Shown here in pieces: positions 35,043 through 46,637 of a stretch of 64,000 bases of DNA. The notes beneath the pieces are model-generated. The model saw nothing but the letters and a program-made list of their open reading frames with translations. It had not been told where the DNA came from and ran no database searches. A program made the position numbers and the translations under genes. Each line of letters starts with the position of its first letter. Position 1 is the stretch's first letter. This stretch comes from Adiantum capillus-veneris (lineage: Eukaryota; Streptophyta; Polypodiopsida; Polypodiales; Pteridaceae), in contig CM043959.1 of the NCBI GenBank assembly GCA_014529385.2, forward strand, positions 90,280,029 to 90,344,028, in the 5' to 3' direction.

Positions 35043-36026
35043 CTAATTCCCCCATTGAAGAAATGTTTTTATCCTCAAAAACAAAGGAAGGAAAACCCTT
35101 CTTTAGCATAGAGACATTCTCCCATTTAGATACCTCTTCAGATCTACCTTTCCACTTTACCAACACTTTTTGGCAAACATATTGTCTAGCACATTGCTCA
35201 TGCCTATCTAGGATACATTCTTGATCATGAGGAACACTAGGTGGTCAATAATGTCCACTAACACTCCTGTGTTAAAACAGTATGATTTTTTCCAATTTGT
35301 TTTTGTAAATGACTTGCATGAAATAGAGGATGAATTTTAGAATGCTCTAGAATTGCTAACTTATAGGCTACCTAGCATACGGGCTTAAGTATTCTAAACA
35401 TTCCACAATACCTTGGTCACAACTTAGCCACTACTCTAGTCTTCAAACTCTATGAATGCTCTAGAACCTTGAGGAAGAATCTATCTCCCTCCTTGAAAGA
35501 AACAAGTCGTTTATGCTCTTAGCATACGTTTTGTAACAGTCTTGTGCTTGCTTAACATTCTGTCAAGCAAGTTTTAGCATATCCAAATGATCTTGGAGAA
35601 AGTCCTTTACCTATTTCACTTTCTTTGTAGCCAACCCCACCATGACTGGTGATCTAGGTTAATAGCCATGCATAAGTATAAAGGAGCTAAAACCTGGAGT
35701 CACATGCTTGGAGAAAGTGTTTTACCTATTTCACTTTCTTTGTAGCCAACCCCACCATGACTGGTGATCTAGGTTAATAGCCATGCATAAGTATAAAGGA
35801 GCTAAAACCTGGAGTCACATGCTTAGCACTATTATAAGAAACTTCTATTATGGGTAAATCATCTTTCAAATTGGTTTGCTTGTTGCTAATGTGTTCTCTA
35901 AGCATATCATCTAGCATTTGATTAACTCTTTCTGTCTAACCATTTTGTTTTAGGATGATCGTGCTAAGACCAAAGGTAGTTTCTAATTTTTGGAAAACAA
36001 CCCTCCAAAAGTGGTTGCTGAACTTT
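35038..36026 (-). pseudogene. Gypsy-5 integrase with chromodomain (chromovirus fragment)
   Basis: Minus-strand codons read, with stops and shifts: SNHFWRVVFQKL, TERVNQMLDDML, then TPGFSSFILMHGY, the C-terminal AYKLAILEHSKIHPLFHASHL, and a chromodomain-like end (ILDRHE, VLVKWKGRSEE, WENVSMLKKGFP.F). The chromodomain (about 35046-35220) identifies a chromovirus. Its stop codon, TGA at 35040-35038, lies inside the first bases of the LTR. A 113-bp tandem duplication sits at 35594-35820. At 36026 the gene is cut by Copia-3. Confidence 0.8.
35594..35820. repeat. 113-bp tandem duplication inside Gypsy-5
   Basis: Two copies starting CTTGGAGAAAGT at 35594 and 35707 are almost identical. This is far less divergence than the surrounding dead gene suggests, so the duplication is recent. 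Confidence 0.92.
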
Positions 36027-36265
36027 TTGTTGGATTTAGGGTTGCAGGAAAACGCACACAGCTTGGAGAAGATGAAGTAAGCTCAAGGCACACATTAGAG
36101 AGTGTGTTACTTAGTGTGCAATGGAAAGATAGATAGCCCTAGAGTGATGGGCATATATATAATGCTCGGGGGGAAAAACCTCCTTAAGAGGGAAAAATTG
36201 CCCCGGCGGTCCTAGTGTGTTCACACACATGACTACCACATGTATATGGTAATAAATCCCCCCCT

Positions 36266-37049
36266 GGAGTGATGCAGTGAACAAGAGTTGGCACATGAGT
36301 AAAGGGAAGTGTCGTGCTGTGAAGACATGATCAGTCCACAAAGGGGAGAAAGCCCAAAGCTTTGTGGAAAGCTTCAAGCTTCTCACGAGACAATGCCTTT
36401 GTGAAAAGATCTGCAAGGTTGTCCTGTGTTGGCACATAAGCCAAGATGATCTTTCAAAGCCTCTCCTTGACATAGTGGTAATGCACCTCAATGTGCTCTG
36501 TGCGAGCATGAAAAACTGGGTTCCTTGCAACTGCCAATGCACTCTGACTGTCAGTGTAGATAGTGTTGGCAGTGTCATGTCCAACACCAAATCAGCCATA
36601 AGGCATCTGAGCCATACACATTCAACCGTAGCTATAAAGACTTCCCTGTACTCAGCCTCACAAATCGAAGTGGCCACAGTAGGTTGCTTCTTGCTCAACC
36701 ATGATATACATGAACTGCCAAGCATGAAACAAAAACCACTTGTGGACACTTGCGTGTCAAAACAACCAGCCCAATCTGAGTCCAAAAAAGCATGTAAGTC
36801 TGGAGGCAATGATCCCCCCTTGGGATAAAACAAGCCAAGATGTAAAGTGCCACTAAGGTAGTGAAAAATCCTCTTGATAGACTGTCTCAATGCTTAGACC
36901 CTAGGCTATGCATAAATCTGCTGACTTGTGAGACTACAAACTAAATATCTACCCTAGTGACATCAACAGGATCACCAACGTCACGAAGACTCGATTTCAA
37001 ACCTGTTTCCATGTTAGTGGCAATAGGTTTGCAATCCTCAAATCCAAAC
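36266..37049 (-). pseudogene. Copia-3 RNase H
   Basis: RNase H motifs are present in order: AFLDSDWAGC, STSGFCFMLG, SWLSKKQPTVA, CEAEYRE. After about 36600 the frame shifts, and the downstream residues of the same open frame are not RNase H. A GGGGGGGAT run near 36258-36266 (minus) may be the polypurine tract. Confidence 0.82.
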
Positions 37050-37775
37050 TTACATAGCAATGTCTCTATGTAACCTTTCTGACACAAAGGCAATACCACC
37101 ATCACGTTGCTTAAACTGTATCCCCAAGTAATGATGCAACAGCCCCAAATCTTTCATCTTGAAATTCAAATCAGCCTTAAATTCATCAATATGTCTCTCA
37201 TTTGGTCTAGTGATCAGAAAATCATCTACATAAAGCACCACAATGAGGAGTACATCACCCTCATGCTTTACATACAATGTGTTTTCTCTTGGATTGCTAC
37301 GAAAGCCTTCTTTGACCAAATGAGTGTCAGCTTTCTCATACCAAGCACGAGGAGATTGCTTCAAACCATACAAACCCTTGTTACATTTGCACACTTTGTC
37401 CTCTTGTCCTTCGTTGACGAAACCGCGAGGCTGTATTACATAAACTTCCTCAAATATGTCACCATTCAAGAAAGCAATAACAATTTCTGATTGATGTACA
37501 TCCCAACCAGAATGAGCTGCCAATGCACATAGAAAATACACAGCAGTCATACAACGAGTGGAAGCAAAAGTCTCTTCATAATCTATGCCTTTATGTTGTG
37601 CATAACCCTTTGCAACAAGTCGAGCCTTATGGTGATCGATCTCACCATCCGGCTTGCATTTCAACTTGTAAACACACTTTGTACCAATGGCCTTTTTTCC
37701 ATGAGGCAAATCACATAGAGTACATGTGTCATTTTCTATAAGTGCACATATTCTGATTGCATGACATCCATCCAA
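37050..37775 (-). pseudogene. Copia-3 reverse transcriptase
   Basis: A copia reverse transcriptase with IDHHKARLVAKGYAQ, GIDYEETFA, AFLNGD, GLYGLKQSPRAWY and YVDD. The conserved first catalytic Asp (normally in QMDVK before AFLNG) is Glu in the local QSEIV. The segment has an open frame of 241 codons but is out of frame with its neighbours. Confidence 0.88.
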
Positions 37776-38435
37776 TTTTTTGAATTATGTGCTTCATCAA
37801 AAGATAGAGGTTGATCAAGATCATGTAAGCTAAACACAGCCAAAGCATAACAATCTAATGCATAAGATGCATGGCGAGAGCCTGAACGAGTACGACTAGA
37901 CAAAGGTGCATCCAATTTACTATCATGCAAAGTGTGCACCAGCCATTTTGGCATACCTCTAGCCTGCTCATTCTCATCCCTTTCCTCGTCAAGTACGTCA
38001 TGTACATCTACATCAGTAATAGGCTGATCTCTGACATTTTTGGAAACCCCCATAGGCTGTACATTTGCCTCATTGAAATTTACATTTGAACTTCCACCAC
38101 TGAAAAGAGGCAACAAAGTTTCATAAATGTCATGTGAGCTTACATTACTGTCTCTAGTGTATGACAACAAGGGTTAAACAAAATCTTCCACAAATACTAT
38201 ACCCCGTGAAACCAAAATATGTTTAGTTTGTGGATGATACAACCTATAACCTTTGCTTTTAGCACTATAACCAACAAAAATACATTTGACAGCCTTATCA
38301 TCCAATTTTTTGTGTTGCACTTGTGGCACTAAACCATAAGCCAAACAACCAAAAACACACATGTGCTCAATAGATGGCTTTCTATCATGCCATGCTTCGT
38401 ATGGAGTCATAGACTACAACATTTTTGTAGGAAAC
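37736..38435 (-). pseudogene. Copia-3 integrase C-terminal region and linker
   Basis: TPYEAWHDRKPSIEHMCVFGC and KCIFVGYS...KGYRLY (38410-38174) are the standard copia integrase C-terminal motifs. The linker to reverse transcriptase (38170-37736) is acidic and ends in the SFDEAHNSKNW type motif. A stop separates the two. Confidence 0.85.
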
Positions 38436-39152
38436 CTATTGAGTACATAAAGTGGCACACATGATAGCCTCGAGCCAAAATGAATGCAGTAAAGCTTGAC
38501 TCTTGACCATACATCTTGCCATTTCCGTAATAGACCTGTTTTTTCTCTCAGCAACACCATTTTGTTGAGGAGTATACGGCACTGTACATTGGTGTTTTAT
38601 CCCACGACTAGCCAGAAATGCGTTAAATTCATGAGACATATACTCCCCCCCTCGATAGGAACGGAGGGTGCCCATAGTACATTCCGATACATTTTCAGCC
38701 ATAGCCAGAAATTGTTTGAAGCGCATAAAAACTATGGACTTCTCTTTAAGCAAAAATACCCATGCATACCTGGAGTAATCATCAATGAAAGTCACAAAGT
38801 ACAGGTAATTGCCCAAGGACGGAGTTTGCATGGGCCCACAAACATCACTATGCACAAGCTCCAACCTGTATGTGGCCCTAACTGAAACATCCTTTGGAAA
38901 CTTAGAATGATGCATTTTACCCAGAATACAAGATTCACAAACATGTTTGATAGGTGCTTCAAGAGGTGGCAAAGAAGCAACCATATCAAATTTCTGCAAA
39001 CGCAGCAAACTAGCAATATTCAGATGACGAAAACGTGCATGCCGCAAAGTTTTGCATCTGAAATAGCCCTTGAATCTGCAATTGCATTTGCAAAATTTTG
39101 TCCACACTTGTCATACAAAGTGAGCTTATACAACCCACAACACAAAAGCCCA
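38436..39152 (-). pseudogene. Copia-3 integrase core
   Basis: The zinc region is LRHARFRHLN...CESCILGK. The core has HSDVCGP (first Asp) and FIDDYSRY. LRSYRGGEY follows, with Tyr replacing the second catalytic Asp, and then NGVAERKN with the Glu intact. The frame upstream of about 39060 is shifted. Just beyond lies the TIR element. Confidence 0.87.
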
Positions 39153-39154
39153 TA

Positions 39155-40493
39155 TCACTAGAATGGTAACAGGACACTTTTATGTCCTTGGACACTTTTG
39201 TGTCCTGTTAAGTGACCATTTTTCTTGAATTATTTGAAGAGTATGAAAATGATTTTCTAGGTGCTATATATCCACAAAGTTGCCTTATGAGCTGGAAAAA
39301 ACTTAGCATTTTTTTTGGAGTATCAATCTCACCATTAATCTTACTCTTGCACAACATTTTTGAACATAAACTGTGTGAAAAAACGGGTCCTGTTTTTGGC
39401 TTTTTTTCAATTTTGGCAACTATACCACTCTAAACTTTATGTTTGTGAGGTTTAGATGGCTAGAGGTTAGGCCTTCATAGTTCTCAACATGTTTTGATGC
39501 TTGTAGGGAGAGCTAAGTGTCAAAATTGAAAGTTATGACCAATTTACAAGAATTACATAATCCTGTTTTTGGCCAAAATTAGCACTTTTATGATTTTTTT
39601 GGTGGCTTTCTTGATATCCAAATTCAATTTTGATTGTGTAAGTGTAATGTTTAACGTAAAGCTAATCTTCCTTGAGTTTTGGGGGACCTAATATGCTATA
39701 TAGCATAGTATATGATGATGGTTGAGTTTTTTGATTGCTGAAGAATACGATACATTTTAGAGTAGCAAGTATAACTTTCTCAATATTGCTAGTTTCTTAG
39801 GCCAATTGTGTGTATTTTGAAGGTAGTAACCATATCTAATCATAGACTACAAACTTGGCTAGATATTGAGTAGTTTCTATGGGTTTCTAGAGGTCATAAT
39901 GCTAAACCCAGTTTTTTCACGTTTGCTGTATTTAGCACTTTATCATTGCCCCCAAGGTTCCAATTGTAAGAGATCCATTATCCTTTTAACATGCTCCATG
40001 GCTCCTTTTGAATCCAAAGGCCCAAAGGTAACTAAGAAAACATGTATATAGTATCTGTATTGAGCGTGACTATAGAAACTTTGATGATAGGTCTGCAGAA
40101 TGACAAAAATGCAACTTTTTTGTACCTATTTTTTTTGCCCAAAAAAAATTTAGTGAGGTAAAAGCAACCATATGTGTTGGTCACCAATGTATTGAAGTTA
40201 ACGGGGCATTTTATCTCAGGTCCTACAAAAATCCCCTCTCTTATTTATATGCAATCAACCGTAAGAAATTGTTGTTTTGGGCAAAATGCACTGGTCCATC
40301 AACTTTTGAGGCTTGTAGTGACCAAGGGATGAGAAAAATTACAAGTTTCTTATTTTTTCCATATGTAGTAGTTATTGAACTATAAGCTCATGAAAGGATT
40401 TTTCAAAATGAGTGGATCTACTATGGTTTTGGAATTTTTTCCCAAAACCGTGAAAGGACACTTTTATGTCCTGTTAGGTTACCATTCTAGTGA
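39155..40493. mobile_element. Non-coding TIR element (1.34 kb) inside Copia-3
   Basis: The ends are perfect 16-bp inverted repeats, TCACTAGAATGGTAAC at 39155-39170 and its reverse complement at 40478-40493, flanked by TA on both sides (39153-39154 and 40494-40495). Inside each end lie small hairpins GGACAC-TTTT-RTGTCC (39172-39187, 39190-39205 and 40456-40471). Coding sequence of Copia-3 protease lies on the right and pre-integrase on the left, so the block is an insertion. There is no transposase ORF. A TA duplication fits mariner-like elements, but the superfamily is unproven, and the ends also begin CACTA after one base. Confidence 0.7.
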
Positions 40494-41463
40494 TATGCAA
40501 CAATTTATCACCAAAACTGAGATCCTGAATTGTGCATCTATCATCCACAAATTTGGCTACAAGTCCAAGTCTAGCAAGTGCGGATACAGACAAAAGATTC
40601 TTCTTGATAATAAGTACATAAAGTGCATCAACAAGTGTAAAAGAACTTCCATTTTCACCAATAAGCACAATCTTTCCAACTCATTGAATTGGATAAGAGG
40701 CATTGTTGGCACAAGAGACTAAATTCCCATGAGGGACAGACTCGAGAGAGGTGAGAAATTCACAATGTGAGGTAATGTGCTTTGTAGCACTGCTGTCGCA
40801 ATACCACACATGTGAATCTGTAGCAACTAAAAAGAATGCATCATGGACAGCAGGATTGTAAGTGCACTCTACACTAAAAGCCCATTCTGCATCAACATCA
40901 GCATCACAGTCTCCTTTCACAGAAGACTCAATAATGGTTGCATTTGTAGTGGAACCCAACATTTGCAAGGGACCACCCTCTTTCTTCTTAGCCTCTTTGG
41001 CCTTCAACTTAGGACACTGCTTGATCAAGTGATCATTTGCTTTACAATAATTGCAATGCATCTTCTTTTTTCCCTTATCACCATAATTTCCATACGAATT
41101 TTTGTCAGCAGAAGCATTAAGAACATAATTTTTGCCACACGCAGTAGAACCATAAGAAGTGGCTGCATTGTTGTTACCACCCTTTCTTTGAGAAACAATA
41201 AAAGCCTGTTCAACTGCACTGCCTAGTCCTGTTATTTTGGAAAGTTACTCTTGCAACATCAATGTGTATAATGCATCAAACTTGACAACTGCAAGATTTC
41301 CTTGGGTCACAAGTCTCCAAGTACTAGCAAAAGTCTGGTAAGAATCTGGTAAGGCATCAAAAACAGTCTGCACAAGGGAACTGTCTGAAATGATTTCACC
41401 TACAGAAATAAGTTGCTCATTGATATCCTTGACACTAGCAAGGAAAGTTTCCATATCATCTTC
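40494..41463 (-). pseudogene. Copia-3 gag C-terminal half and protease
   Basis: Gag codons (ALPDSYQTFASTW and further) run from 41463, then an intact zinc knuckle C-x2-C-x4-H-x4-C at about 41055-41014. Protease follows with WYCDSSATKHIT (Ser in place of the usual Gly after DS) and the DALYV...NLLSVSAL motif. Stops and shifts separate the pieces. The N-terminal half of Gag is missing. Confidence 0.83.
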
Positions 41464-41785
41464 TGTTGAGATGTCGAGCTCTACACCTTGAGCTGGCATC
41501 CACTACGGGTCTTGGCCGCTTACAGCATTTACTCACTGGCGCATTAGGTGACCGACATGGAGGATCTCTGCCAGTGATTCTACAGCTGGACTACACTTAT
41601 AGTGCCAGCCTAGTACGCTTCTAGCGAGTTCACACTTAGTGACCGCATGTACATATGTGCTACTTTTCAGCTTTACCACTTAGTCATTTTGTACTCTCTT
41701 TTCTGTGAAGAAGAAGAAGAAGCTTTCCATTTTTGTGTGCATTGTGCTTGTCTTGTGTAGCTCTCTTGCATCCTCATTCTTTACA
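41464..41785 (+). repeat. Copia-2 5' LTR
   Basis: TGTTGAGATGTCGAGC ... CTTTACA, 322 bp, with a GAA-repeat tract near 41707. Confidence 0.92.
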
Positions 41786-41797
41786 TGGTATCAGAGC
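41786..41797 (+). promoter_or_regulatory. Copia-2 primer binding site
   Basis: TGGTATCAGAGC directly follows the LTR end; it is complementary to the initiator tRNA-Met 3' end. Confidence 0.93.
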
Positions 41798-42045
41798 CTG
41801 GTGCAGGTAAGAGAGGCTAAGAGAGCAAGAGCATCACAATCCCTTCGTTCGCAATCCACGACCAGATTCTGAACAGGTCTCCAAAGTGCAGTATACAGAG
41901 ATTTACTGTACAAGTACAGTGGTTGTATGTACGCTTGATTGTGGACACTCGTTGAGTGTAGGAAGCGTTACAGGTACCACGATAGCAGGTTCAGCAGATT
42001 TGCAAGTTTTTGCAAATTGCAGCTATTTTGTCTTAGTGCTTCAAG

Positions 42046-45000
42046 ATGTCTGACGGTTTCAGTCAGATTGTTACTGAGAAGCTTGAGAAAAATAACTACC
42101 CTGCATGGAAGTTCAGAATAACAAATTTCCTAAACGGAAAAGGTTATTGGGACTATGTAGAAGGAGACAATGAAAACGAACCAGAGATTCCCGAAGCAAA
42201 TGCTACAGCAGAACAAAGGAAAGCTTTGAGGGACTGGCAACAAGGCCAGAGCAAAGTGATGTATTGGCTTTCTATGAGCATCACAGATGGCATGATGGGC
42301 TATCTACAGGATGTTGAAACCCCCGCCATTGCATGGAGAAACTTAGGCAGAGTGTTCAAGGTGAACACCAAGGCCAGGAAGCTTCAACTAAAGTCGGAGC
42401 TAAATCAGGTTAAGAGGAACAACATCTCCATCAATGATTATGCTTTGAAGATCAAGAGTATCATTGAGGCTCTTGGATCTATTAAAGTCTCAGTGGAAGA
42501 CGATGACATTGTCCGTGCATGCTTGGATAGTATAGGAGATGAGTATGTACATTTTAGGTCTTCCATGAATACAAGAGACGACATCCCCGTGTTCCAAGAC
42601 TTGATTTCTATGCTTATTCTTGAGGAGAAGAACCTTGACACATCTTCTTCTCATGGCAGAAATAATTCTGAACAGGCCTTCTATTCTAACTCCAACAGAG
42701 GTAGAGGTAGAGGTCGTGGTCAAGGCCCAAGGGGTTGTAGGGGCCAATTTCTGGAAGGTCAATCAAATCAAAACAATACAGGTGGCAGGGGAAACCAGTC
42801 TCAAGGCAGGGGGAGTCAAAGAGGTCGTGGTGCAAGATCAAGCAGGCAGCAACATACTCCAGATAGTAGAGAATGTTGGACTTGTGGTGAAAGAGGTCAC
42901 ATGTCACGTGACTATCCAAAGGGAAAATCAAGTGGAAAGAGAGAACAGGGCAACTATGCATCTACTAGCAGAGATGCAGATGACAGCAAAGACGAGAGCA
43001 TGTTTGTTATGCAGCATGTAATGAATACAATGACTGCAGAGAATTCCACCCAAGATGATGTTTGGTATGTGGACTCAGGTGCCTCTAATCACATGACGTC
43101 TCGTGGAGAGTGGTTTAGAGATATGCGCAAACCAGATGTGTCAGGCTATGTGCAGACAGGAGATGACACAGCTCACCCCATTGCTCATGTAGGGGACATA
43201 CCTCTAAATACGAAGAGTGGGAAATCAAAGTACTTAGCAGATGTACTTCATGTCCCAAACATTACAAAGAATCTTGTTTCTGTTGGAAAAATGGTTGAGC
43301 AGGGTTTGCAGGTTCGTTTCAATCCGAATGGATGTTATGTAGAAGATTTTGAGAATGGCTATAAGCTGATCACAAAGGGAAAATGTGTGGGCAGAATGTT
43401 TACGTTGAATGTAGACATGCCTGAGGTAAAAGCTGCATTATTTGCACAGGGCACAGGTGTTGTGGCTGATGTTGACATTTGGCACAAACGCATTGGCCAT
43501 GTCAATGAGCAGAGATTGCGCAGCATGCAATCAAAATAGATTGTAAAAGGTTTGCCCAAATTCAAGGTGGATGGAATGCATAAAGTGTGTGCAGCATGCC
43601 AGTTTGGAAAACAGTCAAACGGCTCATTTCCACATGAGCGCAATGCATGTAAAAAGCCACTTGAGGTGGTGCACACAGATGTTTGGGGTCCAACGGATAC
43701 TGCATGTATACATGGTTGCAGGTATTATGTCTCTTTCATTGATGACCATACAAGGAAAGTATGGGTCTACTTCATGCGTAACAAAAGTGAAGTGTTTGGT
43801 CACTTTCAGGACTTCAAAGTCATGATTGAGAAGGAGACAGATATGTAAATCAAGACATTGAGGTCAGATGGAGGGGGAGAGTACTTCTCCAATGATTTTT
43901 CAAATTTTCTGCGAATGAATGGTATACGTAGGCAGTTTACATGCAGATATACTCCACAGCAGAATGGGGTCGCAGAAAGGAAAAACAGGCACATTGCAGA
44001 GGTTGCACGTGCATTGATGAATGAGAAGAACATGCCTCATCATTTCTGGGCTGAAGCCGTAAATACAGCTATGTACATTATGAACAGGACACCTACAGCT
44101 GCGGTGCATGATGTAACGCCTGAGGAAAAGTTTACAGGTACAAAGCCTGATTTGGCACACTTGAAAGTGTTTGGCTGCATAGCTTACGTGCATGTACCAG
44201 ATGAGTTGCGTAGGAAATTGGATCCTAAAGCAGAGAAATGTATTCTTGTGGGATATTCCCTTGAACAAAAGGGGTACAGGTGCTACAATCCTACTACACG
44301 AGAATTACGAGTGAGCAGAGATGTAGTCTTTGATGAGATGAGCAGCTGGTACAGTAATGCACATGGCACTATTGGGGCTGATGTAAAAGATGATGTGGTT
44401 GTACAAAATGTGAGGCCACAGTCATAGGTTTTGAGTGGACCACAAGAGTCCTCTTCTCGTGGCTCTGTTGAGAAACCATGGAATGGTAGACTACGTACGT
44501 AGGTTACTCCACCAACAGGTACAAGGAATGTATCACGAAAAGGAAAGGAAAAGGTTGATGAACCTCCCTTTATGGCTGATGCATCATCAGGTTTTTCACA
44601 TGTAGACATGGATTCAGATGGTTCTGAACAAAGTCTTGATGAGGAATTTGGAATTCCGGCTGTCAGGACACCTAGTGTAAGGAAAGTACAAGAAGATGCT
44701 AGAGGGCAAAGGAGTGACCCAGGACCGCACAGATCTAATAGAGTCAGAAATCCAGTTCAGAAATTGACTTATGATGGGTATCTAGCGCATCACCAAGCCT
44801 ACATGGCTAAGGTGATACAGGATGTGGAGCCCACATGTTTTGAGGATGCAGTTGGAAATGTGCATTGGGATGATGCAATGAATGAAGAGATGGCTGCATT
44901 GGAAGCAAACGACACATGGGAGTTGGTGTCATTGCCAAGTGGCATGAAAGCTATTGGCTGTAAATGGGTGTATAAAACCAAGCATAAGGCTGATGGTAAC

Positions 45001-46310
45001 ATTGAGCGTCACAAGGCAAGGCTGGTCGCAAAGGGTTATGCACAGACGTATGGCATAGACTATGACGAGACCTTTGCTCCAGTGGCAAAGATGACGACTG
45101 TGAGAGCTGTCATAGCAGTGGCTGCATCTAGAGGATGGATTATGCATCAAATGGATGTAAAGAATGCCTTCTTGAATGGTGAGTTGCAAGAGGAAGTGTA
45201 TATGGATCAGCCACCTCGTTATGTCAATCCAGGTTACCCAGATTATGTATGCAGACTTCTCAAAGCTTTGTATGGTTTGAAGCAGGACTCTAGAGCATGG
45301 TATGACAGGATTGCCAAGTATCTTGTCAGTATTGGTTTTAGGAGAGCTCATGTTGATCATTCACTCTATGTACGTGAGAGTGATGTGGGGATTGTGGTCA
45401 TTACCATATATGTAGATGACTCTATTATTGTTGGTGACAATGCTATGGAGATTGACCATGTGAAGGGTCTTCTCAAACAGGAGTTTGAAATGAAAGATTT
45501 AGGCGAGTTGCGCTACTTTCTTGGCATTGAGGTGATCAGGACTCCAGAGGGTGTATGGCTATCACAGAGACAATATGCTTTGGACATGTTGTCAAAGTAT
45601 GGTATGGCTGATTGTAAGCCAATTTCTTTTCCCTTGGATGTGAATGCAAAGCTGAGTGCAGAGAAGGGTGATGTTGTTGAGGATGTCAACATGTACAGGA
45701 AGATTGTGGGTAGTCTAATCTACTTGACTATCACGAGGCCAGACTTGAGCTACATAGTGGGCTTGGAGAGTCAGTTCATGCAGCTTTCGTGGAAGCCACA
45801 TTTGGATGGAGTACGACGCACACTTAGGTATGTGCAAGGTACTCTTGACTACGCATTGTTCTATGCAGCAGATGCACCATTAGCATTGTATGGGTATATA
45901 GATGCAGATTGGGCAGGTAGCATTGTTGATAGGAGATCTACGAGTGGCTTCATGTTCTCTTTTCGGAGTGCTGCTGTTACTTGGAGCAGCAAAAAGCATC
46001 CTACGGTTGCTTTATCGAGCACAGAGGCCGAGTACAGAGATGCAGCAGTTGCGGCGTGCGAGGTAGCTTGGCTACGCACATTACTTGAGGACTTGGGAGT
46101 GTAGGTGGACCAGCAAATTTTCATACATTGTGAAAACCTCAGCAGCATGCAGTTGGCTAGGAACCCAGTGTTCCATGCCAGGACCAAACACATAGAGCTC
46201 CATTACCACTACGTTCGAGAGCGAGTGTTGGCGGGTGACATCGACTTGGTCTATGTCAGCACAAAGTAGCAGATAGCGGATATCTTTATCAAGGCCCTCG
46301 GAGCTGAGAA
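42046..46310 (+). pseudogene. Copia-2 gag-pol polyprotein with six in-frame stops
   Basis: It starts at ATG 42046 (MSDGFSQIV). Order: Gag domain; zinc knuckle C-x2-C-x4-H-x4-Y (last Cys is Tyr); protease VDSGASNHM; integrase HHCC, HTDVWGP, SDGGGEY, NGVAERKN (DDE intact); reverse transcriptase (HKARLVAKGYAQ, QMDVKNAFLNG, YVDD); RNase H (DADWAG, STEAEY). Stops: TAG 43537, TAA 43846, TAG 44425, TAG 44500, TAG 46102, TAG 46267. No frameshift was found, and the longest intact part (44572-46104, 510 codons) contains the whole reverse transcriptase. It could probably be inactivated by point changes alone. Confidence 0.92.
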
Positions 46311-46358
46311 TCTTCGACGTTTCCGGACTATGCTTGGACTCTACGACATGCAGAGCTC

Positions 46359-46367
46359 GAGGGGGAG
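46359..46367 (+). promoter_or_regulatory. Copia-2 polypurine tract
   Basis: GAGGGGGAG immediately precedes the 3' LTR; this is the usual site of plus-strand priming. The same nine bases occur at 48788-48796. Confidence 0.8.
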
Positions 46368-46637
46368 TGTTGAGATGTCGAGCTCTACACCTTGAGCTGG
46401 CATCCACTACGGGTCTTGGCCACTTACGGCATTTACTCACTGTCGGGTTAGGTGACCGACACGGAGGATCTCTGCCAGTGATTCTACAGCTCGACTACAC
46501 TTATAGTGCCAGCCTAGTACGCTTCTAGCGAGTTCACACTTAGTGACCGCATGTACATATGTGCTACTTTTCAGCTTTAGCACTTAGTTATTTTGTACTC
46601 TCTTTTCTGTGAAGAAGAAGAAGAAGAAGCTTTCCAT
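46368..46637 (+). repeat. Copia-2 3' LTR, truncated
   Basis: It matches the 5' LTR from its first base until GCTTTCCAT and then departs; the last ~52 bases are missing. Confidence 0.9.

Larger units (their letters stand above)
36027..41463 (-). mobile_element. Copia-3: decayed copia element, nested in Gypsy-5 and itself twice interrupted
   Basis: The minus-strand order from right to left is gag (from 41463), zinc knuckle, protease, [TIR element], integrase, reverse transcriptase, RNase H and a terminal non-coding part that should be the 3' LTR (about 36027 to 36265, edges uncertain; it ends TCCAACA against Gypsy-5 codons). The 5' end, with primer site and N-terminal gag, is missing beyond the Copia-2 insertion at 41464. 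Confidence 0.85.
41464..46637 (+). mobile_element. Copia-2: near-complete Ty1/copia element inserted in Copia-3
   Basis: It has a 5' LTR at 41464-41785, primer site, gag-pol in one frame with six stops, a polypurine tract and a 3' LTR starting at 46368 that is cut off after 270 bases. The LTRs differ at about ten positions, so it is older than Copia-1. The left flank is Copia-3 gag, the right flank is unrelated DNA, and no target duplication can be read. The right side was therefore rearranged or deleted after insertion. Confidence 0.92.

Noticed and set aside
36111-36600. C-terminal half of the 259-codon frame as an extended RNase H domain
   Set aside because: After the CEAEYRE motif the residues stop resembling RNase H; the frame has shifted and stays open by chance.
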